Positions 1 through 12,050 of a stretch of DNA of 64,000 nucleotides are shown piece after piece (the first letter of the stretch is position 1; the number at the start of each line of letters is the position of its first letter). Made by a program: the position numbers and the translations under genes. Origin of the DNA: Iris pallida (lineage: Eukaryota > Streptophyta > Magnoliopsida > Asparagales > Iridaceae); assembly GCA_029216955.1 (NCBI GenBank), contig JANAVB010031417.1:18818219-18882218 (forward strand), in the 5' to 3' direction. The notes below the pieces were generated by a model. It was not told the origin of the DNA. It was given only the letters and a program-made list of their open reading frames with translations, and did no database searches.

Positions 1-390
1 TAATGGGGAAGTTAAGAATGTGAAACGAGGGGTTGCTCTTAAGGAAAAAAGTGGGTGATGGGTTAGTGGTGTGGAGTATAATTAGGGGAGAGTTTGAACG
101 TGAGAGGAGGAGAGGTAAGTGCTGGTCCTTCGTGGACCAGCTCAAAGACGGAAAATATTATTTTTTTTTTATTTTTTTATTTTTTTAATAGAAAGAATTC
201 AGAATTTCAAGGGTAAGATTTGGACTGGGTCTGGGTTCGGGCTCGGGTCTTGGTTCGGGCTCGGGTCTGGGTCAACATCCAAAAGTCCATGTTTTTAATT
301 TTTGAAATTTATTTTAACACTCAAAAAAATAATACTAATAATTATAATAAATATAATACTAATATTAATTAACAAAAATTGGGTTTCACA
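1..390 (-). mobile_element. LTR-like fragment D2, copy 1
   Basis: This stretch is repeated at 16,511-16,902 with only a few small differences. Read on the minus strand its inner end begins TGTGAAACCCAATTTTTG, a plausible LTR start, followed by an AT-rich stretch and then the run of GGGTC/GGGCTCG units seen at 224-270. It ends exactly where LTR-B sequence (ACATGTAAG) begins. It continues beyond the left window edge, so only its terminal part is visible here. No protein is supported. Confidence 0.55.
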
Positions 391-3067
391 ACATGTAAGA
401 TAGAGCAGTAAGGCGTCCCAAACGCTCAGTCGAAATGTTCTTAGATCTGGCGGTACAAAATATAGCCAGATGATATAGCAAGGTATACACAATTATTATC
501 AACTGCAGTCTGACTTAGTTACAATTATGTAAAAGTAAGTGCAAGACAATCCGACTAACATGTCGGTGCCAAACGGCAATAAGTAAAGTAGCAAAACGAG
601 CAGGAAAGTAAGGAACCCACTCGTGTCCTCCTGCGATCATTCCTCTAGTATTGGCCATCTTGGAGGTAGAGGTAAGCTGAGTCCTCGGGGACTGGCTCTA
701 AATCTGGCCATGCAAAACCAGAGAGGTTAGACCTCTAATAGCAAGTACCACAAGACACGACATGAGAATTAAAACTAGTGATAAGAGTTAAGAATAAATA
801 TATAGGTCTCTGCTTGCTACTGGGATTCACACAACATCACGACACTTCAAACCAACTTTCCAACCAAACAAGGACAGAAGTTACCCGTCATGTCCTGACA
901 TTCTGATCATCTCAGTTAGTTAACAGAGTAGGTACAGTACACAAACAAATCAATTTAAACGGCCATTCGACTACTATGCCTGCTACTGTAAGTTCCAAGT
1001 TACCTGGAAATATACAATAAGGTTTCCTCAGTTCTTACTATGTACAAGCAAGGCTAGTCTACCCAATCCATCAATTGCGCCAATCATGAATTAGACGAGT
1101 CCCAGCGGACTCCCGTAATCAATATACAATAAATAATATAAGCAGATACCGCTCCCTGCCGTGTGGCAGATTTGCAGTATCTGTGGGAGCCAGCCGGCAT
1201 GTCGGGCACTAATTGTCCCAAGGATGGCTGCCATGTAAGAACTCAGGAATCCATTCTCTCCATGCAATTATTATTTTATTTAACTTAGTAGTCCCTATGT
1301 TAAGTGAAATCCTATGCCGTGGATCATGGTCATTCAGAATGAGTACTTTCGTACAAGGTACGATATAATAACTCTACAATGCTGTCCGTGCGGTTAGGTT
1401 GTAGGTCTTACATAGCATAATGCAACAATCAAACCTAGCCACGAAATAATCATGCCTTGACCATAAGGTACACATGCTGCTTTTGTAGAAAAAATAAAGT
1501 CTGCACGTGTCCATATGCCAATGTTCGGGATCGGCTAGTCGATTGCAATAGTTCATGTTAATATGAACGTGTCTCATTCAATTTCAGTAAGACGACTAGC
1601 CAGTCTCTTTAGTTCCAACTAGGAACGCATGATTAATCATTTAGTCAAGGTAACAATCAATGTCAATTCGTGACAAGGCATGAAAGTCAAACTAGCATTT
1701 AGTATGGTCGAGTCTATAACTCTCAGGGTTAAGTTCCAGTCATTCTGGGTATCCACAACCAATCAAGACACATGGTACATTCCACACAACAATATATTAA
1801 CAATATTAACATATCAGGATTATATCAAGTTCATGTCAAAAAGGCGTAAGGATATAATAAGGAATGCCATGTACGTCAAATGAGTACGTTCAATGAATTA
1901 CGTCAAGCCAGAAGAGTACGCCCAATAAATACGCGTAAAGGAAATTTACGCGTGAGGAAATTTACGTGAAGGGATGAAGCTTACGCATAAAGGAATACGC
2001 TCAACAAAGGATAAAGTTGCGCGTAAAATTCGTCTTACACCAAGCCAGAATAGTACGCGTAAAAATAAGTTACGCGTAAAAAGTGATATTACACGTGGAA
2101 CGCTGTTCGCGTAAAGAGTCAAGTTTATGCATGGATCTGGTATGCATAAAAGAAGTACGCGTAATAAATGGAGTTTTACGCATAAACTTGTACGCGTAAA
2201 GAATAGGGTTACGCGTAAAACTTGTATGCGTAAAGGGTCAAGTTACGCGTAAAAACTCGTACGCGTAAAAATAGTATAGTTTTACACCTGAATGAATATG
2301 CGTAAAGGAATAACTTACGCGTAAAACTTGTACGCGTAAAGAACTACGCCAAGCCAAGGGGACTTGCGTAAACCGAATTTACGCTGACACGAATGATCGT
2401 GGGCGTAGAGCTCGGTACTACGCGGGCACATAAAAACGTGGGCGTAAAGTCGATACTTACGCGAGCACGTATAACGTGTGCGTAAAGAATCTCTAAAACT
2501 TATTCCTATGAAAACTTCAGTCTAATCCCCAAATGGGATTCACATGGGTCAGAATGGCGTATAACACAATCTAACAATCTGGAACGAACAAAACTTGGAA
2601 ATAAGGAAGTTTGATAGATCAAAACCACTGAAATTCGAAAAATAGCAATTTCTATCTACTAAGAATGAGACTTCAAAATGCAAAATGCCAAGTTCTAAGC
2701 TATCTTAGAATTACGAGATGGAGATAAATGAACCATAAAAATGGGTTCTCATGTGGAGCAAGATATACTTGCCTATGGGTAGGTGGAGAGAGTTATGAGG
2801 AAGAAGAGTAAAGGAGAAGGAGTAATGAGAGAGAAAGGGGTGGGACTTAAATGGGGGTAGTGGTAGGTTGGGTTCATGTTGAACCACCCAAGACCGAAAA
2901 ATAAACCAACCCAGGCCGAACCCAAATGCAAAGTAAAAGCAGAAAGTAAATACAAAAATTTTTACATAAAATTAAAGAAATTTAAATACAAAATAATACA
3001 TGATAAATATTAAATAAATATTCAAGCAGTACACGTATAAAAATATATTCTGGAACAGGGAGTGACA
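391..3067 (-). mobile_element. LTR-B, truncated, copy 1
   Basis: This is homologous over its length to the complete LTR at 48,680-51,592, lacking about the first 200 bases of that LTR as written on the plus strand. The right end is ...GGGAGTGACA, the canonical CA terminus in plus orientation, equal to TGTCACTCCC read as an LTR start on the minus strand. Near 2,820-2,870 the minus strand shows a CT-rich leader below a TTTAAG box, so transcription would run leftward. The LTR sits inside the gag gene of Gypsy-A, whose coding sequence resumes at 3,068. The matching left piece in this unit is at 9,597-9,826. Confidence 0.8.
1915..2490. repeat. ACGCGT(AAA) motif array, copy 1
   Basis: The palindrome ACGCGT, mostly as TACGCGTAAA or its complement, recurs at irregular 20-60 base spacing, mixed with decayed forms (GCGTAAA, ACGCATAAA). 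It is not a simple tandem repeat because the intervening bases differ. It lies about 600 bases inside the transcription-proximal end of LTR-B and is matched at 18,410-19,025. ACGCGT fits the VCGCGB consensus of plant CAMTA factors, but no function is shown. Confidence 0.8.
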
Positions 3068-6000
3068 GAGTGTATGACAATATGCGGCCAAATTCAAAAC
3101 TGGCCAAGTTTGTTTGAGACTATCTACATACCACTGCAAGTCGAGCTCGACATTCGTAGTGGGCCTGCGTTCCACTATCTGTGCTCATGTCTCGGTGCCG
3201 AATACAAAACCATGGGCGAGGCACTCAACCATGTCCTTCGTCTGGAGTCCGAGTATCCTCCTACTCCTACCGCGCTGTTCACTTTAATAACAAACGTCAT
3301 AGTAATGCGGGAGGCAACAACGCGCACAAGCGTCAACATCGCGGCAACCAGACGAATGATCGAATGGTTTGCGAGTTCTGCCACAAGGAGGGGCACCTGG
3401 TCACTGAGTGCCGACTTAAGCACATGTGTGTTTCGCGTACGGCAAAGAAAATCACTTCGCAAGGGACTGCCCGGAAGCTACGACGAACCAACGCCCCCGC
3501 AACACCAACAAAACCGAGGCCAAGTACCTCGGGCTCCACCGACCGCACAACAGAATGGCCAAGACCGTCGCCCCAATGCTTAGGGTCGCGTCTACGCCAT
3601 GACTCGAGACGAAGCGTTCGCGTCTGACACAGTCGTGACAGGTATACTGCAATTCAATGATAAATCTGCTCGTGTATTGTTGATTCAGGTGCCATACATA
3701 GTTTTTATCGGCAAACTTTACCACCGAGCACAAATTTTTCTTGACATCACTGGACCTCGATCTCACTGTTAACGTACCGTCGGGCATGCCACTACTTGCA
3801 AATTTATTCTGCGAAGACGGAATCATCTGTTAGGTGGTCAAAAGATCAGTCTCGATACGATAGTTCTAGATATTAAGGACTACGACATCATTCTGGGGAT
3901 GATTGGCTCGGTCCGTGCAACGCAACCATAGACTGCGCTGAAAAGAGGGTCACATTCCACATACCTGGAGTGCCTGAATTCTGCTACTCGTGTGGTGAGG
4001 CATCGTCGACCTGCATGGTGATCTCCGTAATATCTGCTCGACGGATGCTGCATTCCGGGTGTGAAGGCTATCTAGCCTCCATTCGAGACATGCGACAGGA
4101 TGGTGCAAATACGGGTCAGACCGACGTTGTGGCAGAATTTCCTGATGTATTCCCGGACGAGCTGCCCGGCATGCCGCCCGATCGAGAGATTGAGTTCACT
4201 ATCGATACATTCTCCGACACTCGACCGATCTCGAAAGCCCCGTACAGAATGTCCCCTGCAGAGCTTAAAGAACTCAAGGTGCAGTTACAAGAGTTGCTCG
4301 ACAAGGGATTCATCCGACGCAGCGTCTCGCCATGGAGAGCGCCCGTGCTGTTTGTCAAGAAAAAGGATGGCTCTATGCGTCTTTGTATCGACTACCACGA
4401 GCTGAATAAAGCTACCGTCCGAACAAATACCCCCTGTTCCGCATAGATGATCTGTTTGATCAGCTTCAAGGAGCTACGGTGTTCCCTAAAATTGATCTGA
4501 GCTCGGTTACCATCAACTCAAGATCAAGCCGGACGATGTGCCAAAGTCTGCCTTTCATACTCGTTACGGCCATTACGAATTCCTGGTAATGCCGTTCGGC
4601 CTAACGAACGCCCCTGCTGCTTTCATGGATTTGATGAATCGAGTTTCGACCATTCCTCGACAAGTTCGTAGTAGTCTTCATCGATGACATACTCGTCTAC
4701 TCGAAGAGCAAGCAGCAACACACTGAGCATCTACGGACCTTGCTTCAGACCCTTCGAGAAAATCAGTTGTATGTGAAGCGAAGCAAATATGAATTTTGGC
4801 TGAGTAGCATCACATTCCTCGGACACATCATTTCAGTTGAAGACATTGCGGTCGATCCAAAGAAAGTTGAAGTCGTTGTTGATTGGAAGCGGCCAACGTC
4901 CATCAGCGAGATTTGAAGTTTCCTTGGCTTAGCGGGATACTACCGACGCATCGTGAAAGACTTCGCGAAAATCGTATCGCCTCTGACTCGTCTCACCCAG
5001 AAAGGAGTCGCATTCGAATGGTCATACGATTGTGAAGCTTCATTCCAAGAATTAAAGCGACGGCTCGTCTCGGCCCCGATACTCGTACTTCCAGAAGGGA
5101 CTGAGGGTTTCCAGATATTCAGCGATACGTCCGGTTAGGGCTTGGGGTGTGTGCTGATGCAGCGGAACAAGGTGATATCTTTTGCTTCCCGACAGCTAAA
5201 GCCGCACGAGAAGAACTACCCTGCTCATGACCTGGAGTTAGAGGCGATTGTGTTCGCGTTGAAATTGTGGCGTCACTATCTCTATGGCATGGCGTGCACG
5301 ATCTATACCGATCACAAGAGCCTCAAGTATCTATTCACGCAGAGGAAACTAAACTTGCGGCAAAGGCGCTGGCTTGAACTGATCAAGGATTACGACTTGA
5401 CTATCGACTACACGCCGAAAAAAAAATATTGTGGCGGACGCTCTGAGTCGGAAGTACATAGCCTCGCTATCCATCGATCGCAGACTGCTACGTGACCTAG
5501 AAGAGATGGGCATCGAACTTCGAGTCTGATTCCAGAATGTGCAGTTGGCAAAGTTGCAGTTAGAGCCGAGCTTGCTTGAAAAGATCAAGACCGCTCAGAA
5601 GGACGATCCGTACCTGAAGAAAATGCGAGAGCTAATCTTGACGGGCAGGACGACCGACTTTACAGAAGATGAAACCGGGATGCTTCGATTGAAGGGTAGG
5701 CTATGCGTTCTGGACGATTCAGAACTTAGAAAGGAGATACTGTCGGAGGCGCAATATACGAAATATACCTTGCATTCCGGTAGCACAAAGATGTACAAGG
5801 ACCTCCGCACGAACTTCTGGTGGCACGGGATGAAAAGAGATGTGGCACTTTCTGTGTCGCAATGCATGGCCTATCAGCAGGTGAAAGCTGAGCACCAGAG
5901 ACCGGGCGGGGAGATGCAGAATCTGGCAATTCTGAAATAGAAGTGGCAGCATGTGCATGGATTTTATTGTTGTTCTGCCGAAGACGCCGCGGGGAAATGA

Positions 6001-7046
6001 TGCCATCTGGGTCATCGTCGATCGACTAACCAAGTCAGCGCACTTTATTGCCATCAAAGTTACTTGGAACGTTGATCGCCTGGCACAGATTTATCTTGAT
6101 GAGATAGTACTGTACGGAGTTCCAGTATCCATCGTCTCCGATCGAGATTTACGGTTCATATCGTAATTCTGGAGTAGCCTTCAGTCGGCGCTGGGTACCA
6201 AGTTGCAGTTCAGCTCAGCTTACCATCCTCAGACCGACGGTCGAACGGAGCGCGTCAATCAGATTCTCGAAGAGATGCTACGACTCTGCGCAATTGACTT
6301 CAAATCAAGCTGGGACAATCATCTACCTCTGGCCGAATTTGCATACAATAACAGCTATCAATCCAGCATTCAAATGGCGCCGTATGAAGCCTTGTACGGA
6401 CGCAAGTGCCGATCACCCATTTGCTAGGACGAAGTCGAAGAGCGGCAGATTCTCGGCCCGGAACTGGTAGAACAGACCGTGCAGAAAATTTGACTCATTC
6501 GGGAAAAACTAAAGACTGCGCAGAGTCGTCAGAAAAGCTATACGGACGTTCATCGTCGACCCCTCGAGTTTTAAGAAGGCGATCACGTATTTCTCAAAGT
6601 GTCGCCCGTGCGAGGAGTTACTCGGTTCGGCGCAAAGGGGAAGTTGAGTCCGAGATTCGTTGGGTCGTTCGAAATACTCGAGCGGGTCGCTCCAGTGGCC
6701 TATAAAATTGCCCTACCGCTGGCGCTTGAAGGTGTACACAATGTCTTCCACGTCTCTCAATTGCGGAAGTACGTGCACGACCCGAGCCACGTGGTAGATT
6801 TTGGCCAGCTGGAGCTAAAGTCCAACTTATCCTACGTTGAAGAACCAGTTCAAATTTTAGAACGCAAGGATAAGCTGCTGCGAAATCGAGCGATCCCACT
6901 CGTCCGCGTCCTCTGGAGGAACCATTCGGTCGAAGAGTCGACGTGGGAGCTTGAATCGAAAATAAGGAAGAAATTTCCTTCATTGTTCTCGTAGAGGTAG
7001 GTTCTATCTTTAAGTTTCGAGGAAGAAACTTTTTATTAGTTGGTTA
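3068..7046 (+). pseudogene. Gypsy-A gag C-terminus and pol, copy 1 (broken)
   Basis: The order is gag end with CCHC knuckle (near 3,370), protease, reverse transcriptase with FIDD (near 4,680), RNase H (5,140-5,430), integrase zinc finger and core (5,760-6,430) and a chromodomain-like tail ending at 6,994. The reading frame is broken many times. Some stops are shared with copy 2, for example after the RT thumb, in RNase H and in the integrase. Others come from single-base deletions found only here, such as near 3,680, 3,835, 3,900, 4,425 and 4,505. The frame-breaking deletions look more like read errors than evolution. After the stop at 6,994 a purine-rich tract precedes LTR-A. Confidence 0.88.
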
Positions 7047-8707
7047 TGGTATAGTGCCCCGTCCCTACATCGTGCCCCGTTTTCGTCCACGGGGTGCGCG
7101 AGAAAGGAACATTATCGCTATCGATTCGGTCAGGACCGATAGGTCAAAATCGGTCGAGTCGATCGAACGGGAACGGTTGAATTAAGATCCATTCCACGTT
7201 ATGGAATGGCTTCTTCGGAACCAAGTCCCATATTCAGCGGATTGCGCCTCAAGGATTGGCTCTGCAGCTGAGTCGGGAGAGACCTTTCGTTGCTCTGATT
7301 TTCATGCCGCACTTGATTTGGCTTTGGCTTTGGCTTTGGCTTTGGTTTTCGTAAATACGTTTTTCGGGAATATTTTCCGAATGAGTTTTCGTGACTTGCG
7401 TTTTAGAGCTTCGCATTCATATCGAATTTTCTTGAATTATACAGTATTCTAATCAGTTGCTTATGCGATTGCAGGTGATCGCGTAGGCGACGTCAGCGCA
7501 GCCAACCGGTCGCTCGCTTGAAGCAAGGCTAAGGCGAGTGGCTGACCTCCTTCGTCTTGTCCCTCTACTTCAAAACCAAAATGAAGTAAAATGAATAATT
7601 GTCACAATAGTGTAGAATCAAGGAATTCGTGGCACGATTCTTCACGAAACACTTGCTATCAAACTGCCGGTATTGAAAATAGAAAACGTGTTTTCTTATG
7701 CAAATTCACTTAGCCTATGCAAAACAATGAATGAATCGATTAACGTTTATCGCAACGATATGGCTAAATAAGCAAATCGACTAAGTTCAAAAGAAAACGG
7801 TCATTGGACAACTTGTCGACAAGGTGAAGTTTTTTCGAACGGTTGCCTAGGCCAAGGGACCGATTCGGCCCGGGAGGAACGAGTGTAGCAAGCGCCAGCC
7901 TTTCATCGGCGCGAGTTAGGTGGGAACTTACGCACAGGGCTCGCTATCCGACGCGAAAGGGTCACCGTCTAACCCAGCTATAGTCCGCGAAGGCTTGACA
8001 TTGCCAGTGGCCTTCACACTCTTTCACTGCTTAACAAATGCATGGGACACGGGATGGATATAATAGTTGCTTAATGTTATACAATTCCATATGCTTGCCT
8101 GAAAACATGTTGACATGCAATTGATCAGGATGGTTAGAAAGATCATGTAAAAGGCTAGCTAACATGTTTATAAAACTTCTTGAATCAAATGCAGCTTGGA
8201 TTTAATTAGCCATTTGCCAGTACATGTGTTCGTACTGATCCTCGCTCTTTGCAGGTCCTGCGAACTAGGAAGGACGTGCCAACTAGCTCGACGACGTTCG
8301 TGACTTTTGAAGCTTCGGCCGTGCGTCGAAGACTTTTCCTGCGACTCTACTTTTGAAGGCTCTTGACAGTCCAAGAAAGATGACTCAGCATCCCTCCCAT
8401 CCAGGTCACTGGAGTACTTTGTTGTATTAAGGGATGTGTGCAATGTATGGAACGGCTATCTCATCGGCACTCTTTTGTAATCGAGTCATGTTGTAGCCCC
8501 CGCGGCATGAGTCTTGTTCTAGAGTCTGTAAAAGATGTTCATTATCAATAAAGAATCAAGTTTCCTGTGATTTATTTTGTCTGCATACTCTCTTAGATCT
8601 CGTGTCTCAGATTTTCTTATGACTATGCCTTGTCCGATCCCAAATTAGGTTCGCACGACATCACGCCCGGGGGACGACTATCGATTCGACAGAATCGGGG
8701 CATGACA
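7047..8707 (+). mobile_element. LTR-A, copy 1 (5' LTR of Gypsy-A)
   Basis: The boundaries come from the end of pol plus a purine tract on the left (start near TGGTATAGTGCCCCG) and the iMet primer binding site just after ...GGGGCATGACA on the right. It is 1,661 bases long against 1,665 for the copy at 23,622-25,286. By eye the only differences are two 2-base deletions near 8,190 and 8,427. It contains a hexanucleotide run (CTTTGG)n at about 7,318-7,348 and an AATAAA signal at 8,547-8,552. The exact first base is uncertain by a few positions because the start is not a clean TGT. Confidence 0.85.
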
Positions 8708-8710
8708 TAA

Positions 8711-8722
8711 TGGTATCAGAGC
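8711..8722 (+). other. Primer binding site, tRNA-iMet type, copy 1
   Basis: TGGTATCAGAGC is the standard plant retrotransposon site complementary to the 3' end of initiator methionine tRNA. It lies three bases after the LTR-A terminus GACA, as expected for first-strand priming, and fixes the element on the plus strand. Confidence 0.95.
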
Positions 8723-8862
8723 ACGGCTTTACGTCCTTGGCCTCCAGTGTCGAGTTCTAGTCTCAAAATCGTTGACCTCGTATCGATGAGATGAGTTGTT
8801 CCATACGATGAACCCTGGACATTTCTGAAAATAACGAGAGTTGCCTTTCCTTTTTCCCTGTA

Positions 8863-9596
8863 GTTACGGAAGCTCGGACGGAGGACGAGACGAGCGCTTC
8901 CAGCGGCTCGAGTGCTTCTAGACCCGAGCATTCCGTCAACCCAACGGAAATGACGCCTACCGTAGCCGGACCTTCCGGCGACCCGATGCAACGTATGCTA
9001 CAAATGCTTGAAATACAGCAACGTTAAAACAAGCTCCATCGTCAGCAAGCGAAGGCTCGTCAGACTCAATTTGAGAATCGGTTAGAGGCTCAATTCAAGC
9101 TGCAGCAGCAGCTGCTGAATACTCTCCAGTAAATCGTACAATCAGTCGTGGGCAACAACAATAATTCAACGATGACGCCTGCCGTGACCCAGCCTGCGGT
9201 TCGATCCAACGAAGCTGAACCAGAGGCGCCCGTGCTCTCACCTGTAGTAACGAGAAGTTCTAACTTCGACGTGTCAAAATTTATGAAAAGCTGGCGCACT
9301 TCCTTCAACGGCACAGAAGATCCCTCCGTGGCGATCGACTGGTTGGAGGAGCTGGAAGACAAGTTCGAGCTTCTGGGTGTCGAGGACTCGAAGAAAGTTG
9401 CATGTGCTCAACTTCTACTTTGAATGAACGCACGATTGGTGGGCTGTGCAGAAGCGGGCTATTCGACGTGAAGACGAGACGGCGGCGATCTCATGGGCGA
9501 CATTCAGAAATGCGTTCGAGACCGAATATCTTTCTGCGGCCATGCGACAGGAAAACGAAAATGAGTTTATGCAGATGACACAAGGGAATATGACTG
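8863..9596 (+). pseudogene. Gypsy-A gag N-terminal half, copy 1
   Basis: This is the region after the primer binding site, in the gag position. It encodes a Gln-rich coiled-coil-like stretch (near 9,000-9,130), an acidic linker, then a typical gypsy capsid segment with WLEELEDKFELL (near 9,340-9,380). In-frame stops fall after IQQR, after LLNTLQ and after AQLLL, and no ATG is seen at the expected start. Reading is cut at 9,597 by insertion of LTR-B; the C-terminal half resumes at 19,622. A two-base deletion relative to copy 2 is present near 9,431. Confidence 0.8.
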
Positions 9597-9826
9597 TGTC
9601 ACGCCCTAGAACCAGAATACCGGAGAGCGGGGGAGTGACTCAGCCAGCTACGTATTACGGGTAGATGAATACCGTATAACACGATCAATGCTGTCTAAAA
9701 GACGATGGGGTGCATACTACATGAAAGTCTCACTAGGGTTACTCAACTCTATTGTCTCAATCATTCAAACAAGATGCAATAATAGAGAACATGTAAGATA
9801 GAGCATAAGGCGTCCCAAACGCTCAG
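9597..9826 (-). mobile_element. LTR-B terminal fragment, copy 1
   Basis: It starts TGTCACGCCC immediately after gag sequence (...ATATGACTG) and matches the first 230 bases of the LTR at 48,680. It runs into the assembly gap. With the piece at 16,903-19,621 it would make a full LTR-B split by D1/D2, except that about 39 bases (ACATGTAAG... to ...ACGCTCAG) are present on both sides of the interruption. Confidence 0.85.
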
Positions 9827-9839
9827 NNNNNNNNNNNNN
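9827..9839. other. Assembly gap (13 N)
   Basis: A run of 13 undetermined bases. It sits exactly at the junction between LTR-B and unrelated sequence and at the end of the low-quality repeat copy, so the join should not be trusted. Confidence 1.
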
Positions 9840-11096
9840 CGTTCAGACTTGGGAAGGCGTGCTGCCAACTCTGTCAGTTCAGCATTTAATATTGGTGACA
9901 TTCGATGGACAGCTGAGTGGGCGCGTCGGTTGACGTTCCACTAGGCGTATGAGGGCCCATCCTCTTTGATGCGCTCGGTACAGGGCGCATCTGTGGGAGG
10001 CGCTTGGTGTTTGAAGGGGTGTGATGCGCTGTCCAGCCGGCGCATCCGATACGTCTTTGATGATGCGGCTGTTTCGCTTCTCGAGTGCTTTTAAATAGCC
10101 GTTTGGCTGAAGTCGAGGCGTCCGGTTCATCCATTTAATGTGAGTTCATTGCTCGGAACTCGGAGAGCCATCCACTTGGCGCGTGGGTTTGATCTGCCCG
10201 GCCTATAAATAGTGGCATGGAGAGAAGGTTTGCCTCTCATTCCCTCACGTCTTTCCAATATGAACTCAGGTTCTCGGGTGCATTCTGTTGACGAAGTGCT
10301 CCGAGGGTGAAGATGAGATGCCATGTTGTCATTGATGCTCTTGAAGGTGACTGTTACATCCAAAAGACGGAGTCGAGGGCTTCTGAGGCAGGCGGAAGGT
10401 GCCTGTTGCATCCAAAGATGGGGATGCTCGGGCCTCGTCTCCGTTGTTCCGGAAGAGCCATAGATCGGAATGGCGGTACTAGGCTCTCTCTTCCTTCAAA
10501 GTGGGTGTCACCCGCTCTGATTGTGTTGAAAGCTGCCTTTCGCCGTGATTTCGATCACGGTCTTCCTTAGCCTTTGGAGGCTCTTTTGAAGCCTCCCCTG
10601 GCCACAGCTTTGCGGTGCTCTTCTCTTCCTTGGTTCCAGCCAGAGGGTTAAATGCTTTGTGTATCGAAGCATTTATCAGGCGAGCCTGGTTGGAAGAGCG
10701 GCACATAACTGGGCTCTGCTCGGCCAGGTGAGCCTGGTTGGAAGAATAACTGGGCTGCTGAAGGGATGCACATAACTGAGCTGCTGAAGAGATGGCGGGA
10801 TGCGCCTGGTTGGAGGCGCATGACATCTGCTGCGCCTAACTGACAGCGCATGGTGACTGGCAGCGCATGATGACTGCTGCGTCTATCTGGAGGCGCATGG
10901 TGGCCGCTGGCTGTAGACTTGGGATCTTTCCTTTGTAAAAATTCTCCTTTGTACAACCTTTTCTAGACATGTAATAGACTTTTATATATAAATAAAAAGT
11001 CCTTCTTCAAATGTCTATGGTTATTGACTTTGCTGTGAAGTGTTCTGTTCGAGTTCTGGTGCATGTAATGTCTGGCGCATGGGCTTTCTGGTTGTA
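9840..11096 (+). repeat. Unclassified, promoter-bearing repeat-like segment
   Basis: No protein is supported. A TATA box, TATAAATA at 10,204-10,211, is followed by a leader-like stretch. At 10,670-10,910 short imperfect repeats built on GCCTGGTTGGA and GCGCATG recur. An A/T-rich end with AATAAAAAG occurs near 10,991. The order of TATA, transcribed body and poly(A)-like signal is what an LTR shows, but neither terminus can be placed because the left side is a gap. Confidence 0.35.
10204..10211 (+). promoter_or_regulatory. TATA box candidate
   Basis: TATAAATA in the context GGCCTATAAATAGTGGC, a textbook plant core promoter, about 55 bases upstream of a pyrimidine-rich stretch (CATTCCCTCACGTC). 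It probably belongs to an LTR rather than to a host gene, since no ORF of note follows. Confidence 0.45.
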
Positions 11097-11374
11097 AAAT
11101 TCCATGCTTCTACATTCCCCAATCCATAACTTCCTCATTTCAATTCCTTTTTGGCTCAAATCTTTTGCATTGGGTTCTAATTGATCCCTACTTTATGTTC
11201 ATGGAGAGAAATCTCAGGTTTGAATCAATTTGGAGATATTGGCTAGCAAGGAGGAATCCCCCATTTGAAGCTTTTCCATGCAATTTGCACCTATAGGTAA
11301 AATCCTTTAAATTGATGTAAATTTCAGTTTTCTTTGCATGTAGGGCTAGATCTAGGAGTCCCTAGGTGTTCCTG

Positions 11375-12050
11375 AAATTTGGGTGGATTTCGTGTCCGTT
11401 TGGTGTCCGTATCGGACACGTGTCGTAGTGTGGTATAGGTGTTTGTTGTAATGCCTCTATGAACTTTTTGTTCTCCATTTTCAAAACAAATTATATATTT
11501 TGAAAGCTCCTAATGTGTGGAATATATTTCGTGAAGACTGAGTTTGATTTGACACTATTTTCGTGTCCAAAATTGGGTCGGACACGCTGCACGACACGCG
11601 CGCTCAGTGCCCTGCTACCACCCCCTGTTTTCTCTCTCATTTTGCCACGTGGACTCTGCCACTTGACACGAGGGTGGGGGCAGTCACTGACATGACCCCA
11701 ATCAAGTTTGGTGAGTCCTCATGTCGTGTCGGACACGTAATTGGACGTGCACGGGTTTTACACTGAACTGCACGCAGTACAGTTCGTGTTCTGACACGGG
11801 CTTCGTGTCGCCCCTGGACACGTCGTGGTGACGTGTCAGGGTATCGAACGTGTAGCCCTATACTTGGGCTACATGTGGACACGAACACGTGGCTCCATGT
11901 GAGCTGTGTTGTGTCCACGAAGCATCGACACGTCTGCACGACGCTGTCACGTACAACTGGGTCTGTGTGTATTTATTTTGAGTGTTTTGATATCTGGACA
12001 CACTCGTGTCCACTTGGTGGGACACGAACAAGTAATAGACACGTGCAGGT
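11375..12050. repeat. GACACG/CGTGTC motif array
   Basis: GACACG or its complement CGTGTC recurs dozens of times in about 675 bases, in several places as a palindrome (GGACACGTGTCG near 11,414) and often overlapping ACGTG cores. Spacing is irregular, so this is motif saturation and not a tandem repeat. It is inside LTR-D1. ACGTG is the core of ABRE/G-box sites bound by plant bZIP and bHLH factors; whether these are functional is not shown. Confidence 0.75.
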
